Shown: one piece after another, positions 53,444-61,848 of the stretch
Numbering within the stretch: position 1 is the stretch's first letter
How the letters are laid out: every line of letters begins with the position of its first letter
NCBI GenBank assembly: GCA_031404815.1
Contig: JANNIH010000054.1
Coordinates: 190,808-254,807 of the forward strand
Direction of reading: 5' to 3'
Source of the DNA: DASYKS01 sp031404815
GTDB taxonomy: Bacteria > Acidobacteriota > Thermoanaerobaculia > Multivoradales > UBA5704
Length of the DNA stretch: 64,000 nt
Notes under the pieces: model-generated
Database searches by the model: none
The model's input: the letters and a program-made list of their open reading frames with translations, nothing else
Told to the model about the DNA's origin: nothing
Position numbers and translations under genes: made by a program

Positions 53444-54735
53444 TCGGCGTTCCGCTCGCGCCCCTCTTCCGCGCGACCCAAGACGAACTTCTGGTAGACG
53501 AACGCGAGGCCGAGCAACGAAGCGCCGAGCCCGAGGAACGAGACCACTCGGTAAAGTCCGGTCAGGTTCGAGGCGTCGTGAAGGAAGACCTTGGCCACCG
53601 CGAGCAGGGTCACAGCGAGCGACGCCCGGCGCAGGGCGGTGCTCTTCCGGGCAATGCCGAGCGCGAGAAGAATCAGGCCGAACGCGAACAGGAGGAGATT
53701 CAAGATCGGCAAGCTGCCCACGTCGGAGCCGTCCCTGAGCGGATTGAGCAGGAACGGCGGACCGATGACTGTCGCGACGAAACCCAAGGCTAGAACCGCC
53801 GCGCCACCCCAGAGCAGAGATTTCCTCGGTCGGCGCCGTTCGGCCCAGAGCAAGCCGAGCCCGAACAACAGCCACGCGGCATCGTAGCTGCTCCATTCGG
53901 CAAAACTTGGCCCCCCAATCCCCAGCTTGCCGGGGTGGAACGACTGGCGGATCTGAAAGGTGAGCAGCGCAAATCCAAACCCGATCGCTCCCACCTCCAG
54001 CTCTAAAGCCAAGCGCGCCGACCAGGCCGAGCGCGGAAAGCCCGAGCGACCAGGCGCCGAAGTGGACTTCCGGCAAGCGGAGGTTCAAAACCGCCCAGAG
54101 GATCAGAAAAAAGGCGAGGGCAGAGGCCGCCGAGAGGGTGCCCCACCGACCTGGCCGGCGGGCGCGCCAGAGCCCGACATAGCCGCCGAACGCATAGAGC
54201 GCGCCGAGCGCGGAAGCTCCCCAGAGAAAGCGAGAGAACTCGGCGGGCGACGAGGGGGCATTGAGCGAGCCACCCCAAGCGAACGTAAGCGCCGCCGTCA
54301 TGGTCGCCGCGACCCAGGCGAGCGGCTCCAAATCCGCCCGCCGATGCGCGCATTCTTCTGGCGCAGAAGCTCGCCTCCTCCGAGCATGCCGAGGCCGAAC
54401 AGAATGCCGATCGCAACCCGGATCGTGGGCGAGATCCAGCCCTGCTCGAACGAGTACTTGACGAGGAAGACACCGGCCAAGCTGAGCGCGATCGCCCCGA
54501 GCCAGATCGGTGCCCGAGTCGCGAGGTTCTTCTCTTCGTCCTTGAGGTCGTCCGCGGCCGGCCCGACCTCGCCAGGACGGCGCTCGAGCCTGCCCAGCCT
54601 CTGCTCGAGCTGCACCAGCTGGCGAGTCAACTCGACGAGGCGCGGGTCGGGAGCGGCCACTTGGCGCGACAGCCGGATCACCCAGGCGACAAGTACGATC
54701 GTGACGAGGGTGAGGAACGCGCCAAAGCACTCCAT
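53440..54735 (-). pseudogene. DUF2339-family membrane protein, split over three reading frames
   Basis: The N-terminal part (54735 to about 54337) reads MECFGAFLTLVTIVLVAWVI, a coiled region and the DUF2339 entry IWLGAIALSLAGVFLVKYSFEQGWI. The frame then shifts: about 54337-54010 reads LEPLAWVAATMTAALTFAWGG and further helices. A second shift at about 54010 leads to LELEVGAIGFGFALLTFQI and the C-terminal helices, ending 53440. Together about 430 codons, roughly half the family's usual length, so large internal pieces appear lost at the two junctions. Either decayed, or an assembly collapse. Confidence 0.8.
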
Positions 54736-54814
54736 CTGGGGACGCCTTTCTGAGAGAATCCGGAGGCAAGCCTATCACCGGGCTTTTCCTATCCCCCGGC
54801 CCTCGCGCCCACAG

Positions 54815-55306
54815 ATGACCGAGACGATGCCCCCGAGCCCCCGCCGCACCAGCCGCCGCTGGCTGATCCGACTGATGAATATCTTTCCACCGTTTCTGGG
54901 CGCGGGTATTCGTGTTCGTTCGAACGACGACCTGACTGCCTTCGACGTCCGGATGAAGCTCCGGTGGTGGAATCGGAACTACGTCGGCACGCACTTCGGC
55001 GGCTCGCTCTATGCGCTCTGCGATCCGTTCTTCATGCTGATCTTGTTCGAAGCGCTCGGTCCGGGCTACATCGTCTGGGACAAGGCGGCGACCATCCGTT
55101 TCCGCCGCCCGGGACGTGGAAACGTCCAAGCTCGTTTCGAGATCACTCCCGAGCGGGTGGCCGAGATTCGAGCCGCGGCTGATCGGGAGGGTAAGACCGA
55201 GCCGACCTTTCTTGCCGAGGTACGCGACGCGGAGGGGCAGCTGATCGCCGAGGTCGAGAAGCTTCTCTATGTCCGGCGCGTTTCACCGCTTGAGCGCGAA
55301 ACTTGA
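54815..55306 (+). CDS. DUF4442 hotdog-fold thioesterase-like protein
   Basis: 163 residues from the ATG at 54815 (a second ATG at 54827 is possible). The hotdog core is MKLRWWNRNYVGTHFGGSLYALCDPFFMLILFEALG, followed by VWDKAATIRFRRPGRG and beta strands. The family is related to acyl-CoA thioesterases, but its substrate is undefined. It diverges from the DUF2339 gene by 80 bases and overlaps the convergent acetyltransferase gene by 24 bases at its 3' end. Confidence 0.85.
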   Translation: MTETMPPSPRRTSRRWLIRLMNIFPPFLGAGIRVRSNDDLTAFDVRMKLRWWNRNYVGTHFGGSLYALCDPFFMLILFEALGPGYIVWDKAATIRFRRPGRGNVQARFEITPERVAEIRAAADREGKTEPTFLAEVRDAEGQLIAEVEKLLYVRRVSPLERET

Positions 55307-55852
55307 GAGAGAACCTGGCCAATGCTCCCGCGGCAACTCGAACTGGGCAAACTGGGCTTCAGGCGACCATTTGGGGTGGGGATTGGCACCGAAGCCGAGA
55401 AAGCGGAACCCGACCTTTTCGAGGATGCGTCGGGAAGCCAGGTTCGAGTCGAGGCACATCGCGATCAGGCGCTCGGTCGAGAGTTCACGAAACGCCATAT
55501 CGACCGCCAGGCGTGCCGCGGCGGTCGCGTAGCCGCGCCCCCAGTAGGGGCGGCCGATCCAGTAGCCGAGCTCCGCTTGCACGACGCCACTGCCGCCGCG
55601 GATTCCCAATAGGCCACAAACCCCAACCAGGCTCGACCCGAAAACGGGATCGGAGGGTGTGACGATGATGGCGAATAGCCTTTCCTCGCCGGAGTCCCGC
55701 TTCTCGATCGCGGTGCGAATGAACTGCTCCGCTCCATCCGCCGGATAAGGCTCCGGCAGATTGGTCGTCGCACCGATCGCCGGATCTTCCGCCAGGTTCT
55801 GGATTTCCCGCTCATGGCGCCAGTCGACCGGCTCCAGGGTCACCGCTGCCAT
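55283..55852 (-). CDS. GNAT acetyltransferase, RimJ/RimL-like
   Basis: 189 residues. The acetyl-CoA pyrophosphate loop is YWGRGYATAAARLAVDMAF, preceded by AELGYWIG, and followed by IAMCLDSNLASRRILEKVGFRF. This is the hallmark of the RimJ/RimL group, which acetylates N-termini or small amines. Substrate not predictable. Confidence 0.9.
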   Translation of the reverse strand: MAAVTLEPVDWRHEREIQNLAEDPAIGATTNLPEPYPADGAEQFIRTAIEKRDSGEERLFAIIVTPSDPVFGSSLVGVCGLLGIRGGSGVVQAELGYWIGRPYWGRGYATAAARLAVDMAFRELSTERLIAMCLDSNLASRRILEKVGFRFLGFGANPHPKWSPEAQFAQFELPREHWPGSLSSFALKR

Positions 55853-55980
55853 CGTTCACCTCGCATGGAGTAATTCTAGGATTCGGCAACCTTACCGCAA
55901 ATCGCGTCTCATCGCAAAAGCTACTCACCAACGATGGGGCACCCGCTCCTTCGGATCACTTGTTGTCACGCACACCCCCC

Positions 55981-55992
55981 TGGTGCGCACCA
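55981..55992. promoter_or_regulatory. 12-bp perfect palindrome upstream of the activator-like gene
   Basis: TGGTGCGCACCA is a perfect palindrome 58 bases before the ATG at 56050, in the 197-base gap after the acetyltransferase start. Possible operator, perhaps for the Fis-type helix-turn-helix of the adjacent gene (inference). Confidence 0.3.
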
Positions 55993-56049
55993 CGCTTTTC
56001 GAGAGGAGTAAGCGGTTGCGTGCCGGCACGACCCGACTGAAGAAACGCC

Positions 56050-57072
56050 ATGGAATCGACGATGATTCGAACCGGGCTCATAGGGCTCAACTCCGACGCC
56101 TCGAGAACAGGAGGCGTGCTGAAGACATCGTTGTTGCCACCCATGGGAGAGCCGGCTCGGCTCGGGCGCCTTGTCGCGTCATCGCAGATGATGCGGGAGG
56201 TGATGTCCCAGTTGGCGGCTCTTGCGGCCACGGACCTGCCGGTCCTGATCGAGGGAGGTCCCGGGACCGGCAAAAGCCTTGCGGCCCTCACCCTGTGCGA
56301 AATCGGCGCCTGGTCGCGTTTCCCGCGATTCGAGGTCGATTTCGGCAACCCGGGTCCGCTTTTCGATCAGCAGCTCCCCGAGATCCGCGCGCTCGCGCGG
56401 CGCAGCCGTGCAACTCTGGTCCTCGAGTCGGTCGAGGTGCTTTCTCCGGATCGCCAGCGCTCTCTCGTGCACCTGATCGACGAGATCGCACCCGAGGAGG
56501 CGGCCGGAGCACGGCTGCGCGTCATTGCGACCAGCCGACAGGAGCTGCGCGCCGAGGTTGCACGCGGACGCTTTCGTGCCGATCTCTACTATCGGCTCCG
56601 CGGTGCGTTGCTGCGCCTCCCCAGTCTCGCCGAGCGTACGGAGGATCTTCCGGTCCTGATCGCTCAGCTGGCCAAGGAGCTCGGCTTCGATTCCTCCGAA
56701 GGACGGCCGATGAGCGAACTCTGCGCCGAAGCGGCCAAGGCTTGGATCGGCAGCTCATGGAGCGGCAACGTTCGCGAACTCAAAGGTCGGCTCAATCGGT
56801 GGATCGAAACTGTTGGCGCAAACGGGAAACCCGGGACGTTCGAAGAGTCTCTCGGTCCAACCCTTGGCCTCGAACTTTCCGACCTGCCGGAGGTGGCGGA
56901 AAGGCCGGGCGGCCTGCGCGACTTCCGGCGACGCGAAGAGCGAGCCTTGGTGGTCGAAGCGCTCGAAGGGACGCGCTGGAATGTTTCGGCCGCAGCCCGC
57001 GGACTGGGTTTGAGTCGGGTCGGCCTGAGCAAGAAAATGAAAGTCCTGGGTCTGGTTCGTCCCGCCAACTAA
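56050..57072 (+). CDS. Degenerate sigma-54-activator-like AAA protein with Fis HTH
   Basis: 340 residues. It has the layout of NtrC-type activators without a receiver domain. Walker A is EGGPGTGKSLAAL (68-80), the Arg finger region is RGRFRADLYYRLR (172-184), and WSGNVRELKGRLNRW is the sensor II block. The C-terminal Fis-like HTH is NVSAAARGLGLSRVGLSKKM. But the GAFTGA loop is missing: only about 45 residues separate Walker A from a Walker B that reads ATLVLESVE instead of the usual LDE. It therefore probably cannot remodel sigma-54 polymerase and may act as a plain DNA-binding regulator. Confidence 0.83.
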   Translation: MESTMIRTGLIGLNSDASRTGGVLKTSLLPPMGEPARLGRLVASSQMMREVMSQLAALAATDLPVLIEGGPGTGKSLAALTLCEIGAWSRFPRFEVDFGNPGPLFDQQLPEIRALARRSRATLVLESVEVLSPDRQRSLVHLIDEIAPEEAAGARLRVIATSRQELRAEVARGRFRADLYYRLRGALLRLPSLAERTEDLPVLIAQLAKELGFDSSEGRPMSELCAEAAKAWIGSSWSGNVRELKGRLNRWIETVGANGKPGTFEESLGPTLGLELSDLPEVAERPGGLRDFRRREERALVVEALEGTRWNVSAAARGLGLSRVGLSKKMKVLGLVRPAN

Positions 57073-57079
57073 ATTGAGT

Positions 57080-57112
57080 CCGGCAAGGGCACAGCCAAGT
57101 CGCCCTTGCCGG
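57080..57112. terminator. Bidirectional terminator-like hairpin, 11-bp perfect stem
   Basis: CCGGCAAGGGC (57080-57090) and GCCCTTGCCGG (57102-57112) are exact inverted copies with an 11-base loop. It sits between the convergent ends of the activator-like gene and the small secreted-protein gene. The flanking T runs are weak. Confidence 0.6.
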
Positions 57113-57118
57113 CAAACC

Positions 57119-57415
57119 TCAGTGAGACTCGTTGACCAGGCCGCCCGGCACCCCGGTAGCTGTGGCGTTTGGCAAACCGTCTGGGCTGAGACCACTACCT
57201 GCGTTCCCGAGCACCAGGGAGGGCCGATCGCTTGGCAGCGCACCCGTCCGGATCGCGCCGAGCAGATCGTTAAACAGCATTCTCACTTCGGCCCAGAGAC
57301 CTACGCCAAACTCCAGTCGGCTGTCTGCGGCCATCGCGGTCGCAGGCTGTGCGGCGGCGAGAAAAAACACCAAGCTTGATAGAACCAGAACCTGCGGCAA
57401 CTTGCTGCGGATCAT
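57119..57415 (-). CDS. Small secreted protein of unknown function
   Basis: 98 residues. A clear signal peptide (VLVLSSLVFFLAAAQPATAMA, in parts LVLSSLVFFLAAA) with cleavage near residue 29-30 leaves a mature chain of about 69 residues. AAGGAG lies at good spacing before the ATG at 57415. The mature chain has a helical part (VGLWAEVRMLFNDLLGAIRTG) and a glycine/proline-rich end (GNAGSGLSPDGLPNATATGVP). No cysteines. It follows the HC2/TPR gene on the same strand by 203 bases. Role unknown. Confidence 0.68.
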   Translation of the reverse strand: MIRSKLPQVLVLSSLVFFLAAAQPATAMAADSRLEFGVGLWAEVRMLFNDLLGAIRTGALPSDRPSLVLGNAGSGLSPDGLPNATATGVPGGLVNESH

Positions 57416-57618
57416 CTTGCGGCTCCTTGCGAGGCAGCGGCTCGTAACCGGCCGCCATTGGTCGGCACAGGCTGTCTCGTGACGACGTAGTTTGTGTTCT
57501 TAAAAGGAGACAGCGTACGCCGACGGGGAGACTAGGTACGCCGCCTGGTATCCTATTTCGAGAACCTGCTGGGTGCAAGAATGCCCTGAACGGTTCGTCC
57601 TGGCGCTTCCTTGAGGAG

Positions 57619-58926
57619 TCAGACCGTCGGCAGCCGACGCTCCCGAGAGAGATGGTTCGACAGATGATGAGCGAGGCCGAGGGTGAGACGCTCTTCCTCA
57701 CAGGCTTTCTGAAAGAGTAGAAGTGAAGCGATCGCTTCCCGGTGGATCGCACGATCTTCGAGGATCGGGAGAATTTCAATTGCGAGTTCTTTCAAGTCAC
57801 CGAGCCGGGAGGATTGGGCGTAAAGAATCGCGAGATCCAGGCATACCAAGGCGGCGTCATACCCCATGCGCCGCTCCAGAAATTGCGTTTGGACCTTGCG
57901 CAGGAGCTGCTCCGCGAGTTCGGACTGGCCCCGATGGATGCGAAGCTTCGCCTCATGCCACGAGAGGCGAATGAGGTCCAGATCGGTGCCCAGCCTTCGC
58001 GCGAGCGCGTATACGGTGGGCAGCAAAGCTTCCGCCTCGTCGAGTAGATCGCTCTGAATCAGGCTACCGAGCAGGTTGTGGTGCAGGACAAGATCGAGCC
58101 GTGGCTCCCGCTCCGGTGTGATCATGGCGGCCGCCCGGCGCAGATGCGGGATGGCCTGGGCAGGCTTGCCCATTTCGAGCAGCGTGTGCGCTTTTTCCAG
58201 ATAAGCGCGCCCGGCGAGATGGCTATCGTGCGCCGATAGGTCTTCGCGGTAGATCGAGATCGCCCGGTCGATCAAGCAGAGGGCCTCGCCGAAGCGGCGC
58301 TGATCGCGCCGGAGCGCCGCCTTCAAACCGAGCAGCTCGGCCTCGATCCGGAGGTTGCCGGTGCCGCTCGCCGCCATCTGATTTTCGGCGAGTCGGAACG
58401 CGTCCTCGGCGCTCCGCAGCTCGCCGAGCACGCGGCGGGCGTTTCCGAGGTGGGCATAGGCGCGCGCCTGCAGATCGAGCACCCAGGCGATGTCGTACGC
58501 GGGTCCTAAATGGAGAGCGATCTGGACCGCGAGCTCCGCGGCATCGACCGCCCGACCCGGATCTTCGAGCGCTTCGCGTCGGCTCCTCCGGAGCAGCAGC
58601 TGGCAGAGACCCCAGGTCTGTAGGTCCCCCCGCACGCGAACCGCGCGGTGCTGGTCGTCGAAGGGCAACCGATCGAGCTCGGCGAGGAGATCGCCGGCCT
58701 CGCGCGCCTCGACGGCGACCATTTCGTCCCAGTGTCCGAGCTCTTCGAGCAGCGTGGTGATCTGGGCCGCCGTGCGCTTGCAGGTCGGACAGGAGGAGAG
58801 AAGATGGGGAACGACGGTGCGCAGCACCTCTTCATGCTCCATACGACCCGACAGCCAGCGCGCGAGCGCCTCGAGGTCCGGGTGCGATTCCACGAGCGAT
58901 TCGACCAAAGGACTGCCCTCCCACAA
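57619..58926 (-). CDS. HC2-finger-like / tetratricopeptide regulatory protein
   Basis: 435 residues. Near the N-terminus VVPHLLSSCPTCKR has the H-x4-C-x2-C spacing of a zf-HC2 anti-sigma-type finger. The rest is a run of TPR-like helices (AYAHLGNARRVLGELRSAEDAF, AYLEKAHTLLEMGKPAQAIPHLRRA, LAEQLLRKVQTQFLERRMGYDAALVCLDLA). No membrane span. Similar in its second half to the protein at 46346. The frame begins at a TTG without a clear ribosome site, so the start is uncertain. Its position upstream of a small secreted-protein gene suggests a regulatory or signal role (inference). Confidence 0.72.
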   Translation of the reverse strand: MWEGSPLVESLVESHPDLEALARWLSGRMEHEEVLRTVVPHLLSSCPTCKRTAAQITTLLEELGHWDEMVAVEAREAGDLLAELDRLPFDDQHRAVRVRGDLQTWGLCQLLLRRSRREALEDPGRAVDAAELAVQIALHLGPAYDIAWVLDLQARAYAHLGNARRVLGELRSAEDAFRLAENQMAASGTGNLRIEAELLGLKAALRRDQRRFGEALCLIDRAISIYREDLSAHDSHLAGRAYLEKAHTLLEMGKPAQAIPHLRRAAAMITPEREPRLDLVLHHNLLGSLIQSDLLDEAEALLPTVYALARRLGTDLDLIRLSWHEAKLRIHRGQSELAEQLLRKVQTQFLERRMGYDAALVCLDLAILYAQSSRLGDLKELAIEILPILEDRAIHREAIASLLLFQKACEEERLTLGLAHHLSNHLSRERRLPTV

Positions 58927-59028
58927 AGAGCGGAAACGAAGTGTTCCCTTTGAAAAGTGCCACCAAAGAGAATCAGTTGCCGCAGAAGGGCAATTCGGGA
59001 CAACAAATTTCCGGAGAGAGAAAGAATC

Positions 59029-59946
59029 TCAGATGATCGGCGTCCCCTCCGACGCGGTCAACTCGCCAAACAGCGTCGAGAGCCGCACGGTCATCGGGCC
59101 GGGACCCAGGGGAGTGCCGGGGTCCGCCACCCCGATCTTCCGCCCGTCGATTTCACCCACGGCGGCCAGCTCGCCCATGGTGCCGGTACAAAACACCTCG
59201 TCGGCGCGATACGCCTCGGTGAGCGACAGATCGCGCTCGGCGTGTGGGATACCGTGAGTTCGGCACAAGCCGAGCACGGTCGCGCGGGTGATCCCTTCCG
59301 GACAAGAGTGGCAAAAAGGGGTGAGCACCTCGCCGCGGCGGACCAGGAACAGGTGGGTGGCGTTGGTCTCGGCGAGGAACCCGCGCGGATCGAGCATTAC
59401 AGCGTCATCGACGCCGGCCTGGTTCGCCTGGATCTTCGCCAGAATCGACTGGATCAGGTTGCAGTGGTGGATCTTCGGGTCCAGACCGTCGGGAGGAAAA
59501 CGACGGATCGTGCTGGTGATCAAACGTAGGCCCGTCCGATCGTAGACCGGTCCCTTGTGCTCGGCGAGCACGATCAGTGTCGGTCCGCTCTGGTTCAGCC
59601 TAGGATCCATGCCGCTGGTGATCTTCACTCCGCGGGTGAGGGTCAGGCGAACATGCACCCCATCCCGCATGCCGTTGGCTTCCAGGGTCTTTCGAATCTC
59701 CGCGGTGATCACCTGATGGCTCGGAATCTCGGCAAAGGCGAGCGCTAAGGCCGAGCCGGTCAGTCGATCGAGGTGCTCAGGTAGCTTGAACACCCGACCG
59801 TCGTAGACCCTTAAGCCCTCCCAAACCGCATCCCCCCCTTGTACGGCGGAATCGAACGGGCTGATCCCGGCCTGATCGCGATGGACCAGGCGGCCGTTGA
59901 TGTTGACCAGCAGGTCGCGGTTCTTCTCGTTCCAGCTCTGTAGCAC
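59029..59946 (-). CDS. Class IV PLP aminotransferase (branched-chain / D-amino-acid type)
   Basis: 305 residues from a GTG at 59946 with GGGAGAG upstream. Fold-type IV: INGRLVHRDQAGISPFDSAVQGGDAVWEGLRVYDG at the N-terminus; PLP lysine in KIHHCNLIQSILAK; ETNATHLFLVRRGEV and EVFCTGTMGELAAV are typical of the IlvE/D-AAT group. Substrate could be branched-chain or D-amino acids, or aminodeoxychorismate-lyase-like. The next gene upstream on the same strand, ending at 59987, is another aminotransferase of a different fold, 40 bases away. Confidence 0.9.
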   Translation of the reverse strand: MLQSWNEKNRDLLVNINGRLVHRDQAGISPFDSAVQGGDAVWEGLRVYDGRVFKLPEHLDRLTGSALALAFAEIPSHQVITAEIRKTLEANGMRDGVHVRLTLTRGVKITSGMDPRLNQSGPTLIVLAEHKGPVYDRTGLRLITSTIRRFPPDGLDPKIHHCNLIQSILAKIQANQAGVDDAVMLDPRGFLAETNATHLFLVRRGEVLTPFCHSCPEGITRATVLGLCRTHGIPHAERDLSLTEAYRADEVFCTGTMGELAAVGEIDGRKIGVADPGTPLGPGPMTVRLSTLFGELTASEGTPII

Positions 59947-59986
59947 AGGATCTCTCCCTCGAATTCCGCCGGCACAAAACGGCCGT

Positions 59987-61183
59987 TTATCGGCCGATCC
60001 GGCGGGCGAGGATCTCGACCCCGCGCTCGACCACTTCGGGCGGGGCGGCGGTGAAACAGACCCGGAGGTGGGTCGGATAGGGGCCAAAGCTCGGACCCGG
60101 CGAAAGAAGCAACCCCTGTTCGACACAGTCGCCGAGGAACCCTTCGAGCCCCTGGTTTTCCGGTTCGCGCCCATCGTCGTGCACGAGATGCTCCGCGACG
60201 TCGAGAAACAGGAACGTGCTCCCCTCTGGCGCGGATACCCCGAGCCGAGCCGCCGCCTTCGCCCCGGTCTCGCGGTAGAGCGCGTGAGCGTTGGCGATCC
60301 ACGCATCGCCCGCCGGGCTCAAGGCCGCGAGCGCCGCGAGCTGTGAGGCGGTCGGCGTGCTGTAAAAACCGTGGGTGCTCACTTTGCGCAGATTCGCCAT
60401 GGTCGCCGCCGGACCGACGATGTAGCCGCAGCGGTTGCCCGCCATGCCGAACGCCTTGGAGAACGAATGGGCGGCGAACGTCCGCTCCGGCGCGAGCGGC
60501 CGGGTGTAGGTCTGCTCGCCTAGATAGAGGTAGTCCTCGTAGACCTCGTCGGCGATCAGCCAGAGATCCTCCCGGCAGGCCCAGGCGACCAACGCTTCGA
60601 TCCAGGCCCGCGGAATCGCGAGGCCACTCGGGTTGTTCGGCGTGCTCAAGTAGAGCGCGATCGTCCGGTCGGTCTGGTAGCGGGCGACCTGCTCGACCGC
60701 GGACTCGGCCGAATCGGGCAGCGCAAAGGCCGGATCTGGAGCGACGAGGAACGGCACCGGCACAGGCGTGCCGTGAAACGAGCGGACGATCCCCGAGATC
60801 AGCGGCCAGTAGGGCGCGAGGATCAGCACCTCGTCGCCGGGTGCCACGATCGCTCCGGCCACCGTGCTCAAGCCCCCCGTGGCACCCGTGGTCATCAGAA
60901 CGTTCTCGGAGGCCGTGGCGGCGCCCGATCGGCTTCCAACCCGCTCGGCCAACCGTTCGACCAGCTCCGGCAGGCCCTGGACCCCGGCGTAGCGATGCAT
61001 CCCGGGATGGTCGGCGACCCGAAAATCCTCCATCCGGCAGCCCACCGGCGGTTCCATCCAGGTGTCGCCGACCGACAGGGGGTAGATCTCACCTCGATAC
61101 CCAGCCAAGCGATGGGAGAGCTTGGAATAGACCGAACCGGGAATGGCGGCGACGGTGGGGGCAACCAGCGGAAATCTCGGCAT
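59987..61183 (-). CDS. Class I/II PLP aminotransferase
   Basis: 398 residues from the ATG at 61183. Fold-type I: VLMTTGATGGLSTVAGAIVAPGDEV, STPNNPSGLAIP, LIADEVYEDYLY and the PLP lysine in HSFSKAFGMAGNRCGY; the C-terminal carboxylate-binding Arg lies in THLRVCFTA. Aspartate/kynurenine/aromatic aminotransferase type; substrate undetermined. A longer frame from 61252 lacks conservation. Likely forms a two-gene operon with the class IV enzyme. Confidence 0.9.
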   Translation of the reverse strand: MPRFPLVAPTVAAIPGSVYSKLSHRLAGYRGEIYPLSVGDTWMEPPVGCRMEDFRVADHPGMHRYAGVQGLPELVERLAERVGSRSGAATASENVLMTTGATGGLSTVAGAIVAPGDEVLILAPYWPLISGIVRSFHGTPVPVPFLVAPDPAFALPDSAESAVEQVARYQTDRTIALYLSTPNNPSGLAIPRAWIEALVAWACREDLWLIADEVYEDYLYLGEQTYTRPLAPERTFAAHSFSKAFGMAGNRCGYIVGPAATMANLRKVSTHGFYSTPTASQLAALAALSPAGDAWIANAHALYRETGAKAAARLGVSAPEGSTFLFLDVAEHLVHDDGREPENQGLEGFLGDCVEQGLLLSPGPSFGPYPTHLRVCFTAAPPEVVERGVEILARRIGR

Positions 61184-61330
61184 GGCTCGAAGCCTAACCC
61201 ACCTCTCGGAATCTTCATAACTATCAGTAAAGAATGGCTTTTCTGCCAACAATGGATCAACTGGTAGAGGTCGTGTACGAAAGCGTTCGCCGGAGGGTGA
61301 AGGGGCTGTTGTCGACGAACCGGTCTAGCC

Positions 61331-61362
61331 AAGAAAAGGGTGAGGCCGGCCAAGCCTCACCC
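61331..61362 (-). terminator. Rho-independent terminator of the repeat-array locus
   Basis: On the minus strand GGGTGAGGC and GCCTCACCC (61354-61362 and 61338-61346 on the plus strand) form a 9-bp perfect stem with a 7-base loop, followed by TTTTCTT (61337-61331). This is a canonical intrinsic terminator for leftward transcription ending after the helical-protein gene. Confidence 0.8.
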
Positions 61363-61476
61363 TCGAAACAGCGAACTGGAACGGCTTGCTCGATCTCGAC
61401 TCACTTCGTCAGGTGTGTCCTGCCTGCAGGCCGCGGGAGCTCCCTTTGGACGGTGCGCACGGCACACCCTGCGAGA

Positions 61477-61836
61477 TCAGACTTCCGGTGCGGGCTTCGC
61501 CTTCGGCTTACGGCCGCGCTTGGCCCGGTGCTCGGAGCGGATGTTGAAGCTTTCGAGGAGCGGGTTGGCGAAGCCGTAGTGCGAGCGGGCGGCCGCCGCG
61601 AGAAGGCGAAACGCTCCGCTCGCCTTCTTGCTTTGCTGCTGGCGCAGGATCACCAGGTCCGTGAGCTTGGCGCGCAGCATTTGGATGGTCTCCTGGGAGG
61701 TTCGGAGCGCATCGACCTGCTGCCGGATTTCGGCGAGGTGTCCCTCGCCGCCCGGGATGTTGGGGGCCAACTCCTGGATGTTCTGTACCGCGACCTCGCA
61801 CTGACTGATCTTGTCCGCAAAGCTGGTGGCTCTCAT
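61477..61836 (-). CDS. Small helical protein with a basic AT-hook-like tail
   Basis: 119 residues, not recognised. Long helices (CEVAVQNIQELAP, HLAEIRQQVDALRTSQETIQM and LRAKLTDLVILRQQQSKKA) suggest a coiled or three-to-four-helix bundle, followed by SHYGFANPLLESFNIRSEHR and a basic tail with RGRKPK, close to an AT-hook core. A very strong ribosome site, AAAAGGAGAAGG, precedes the ATG at 61836 and overlaps the stop of the upstream repeat ORF. It is the only conventional-looking gene in the repeat/hairpin unit and probably its effector or binding protein (inference). Confidence 0.75.
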   Translation of the reverse strand: MRATSFADKISQCEVAVQNIQELAPNIPGGEGHLAEIRQQVDALRTSQETIQMLRAKLTDLVILRQQQSKKASGAFRLLAAAARSHYGFANPLLESFNIRSEHRAKRGRKPKAKPAPEV

Positions 61837-61848
61837 GTCCTTCTCCTT

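Noticed and set aside
53444..55129. Very long minus frame joined to DUF3999 (1192 codons in total)
   Set aside because: The part upstream of the DUF3999 ATG at 53443 is mostly out-of-frame DUF2339 and antisense DUF4442 sequence; only about 54337-54010 carries genuine DUF2339 wording.
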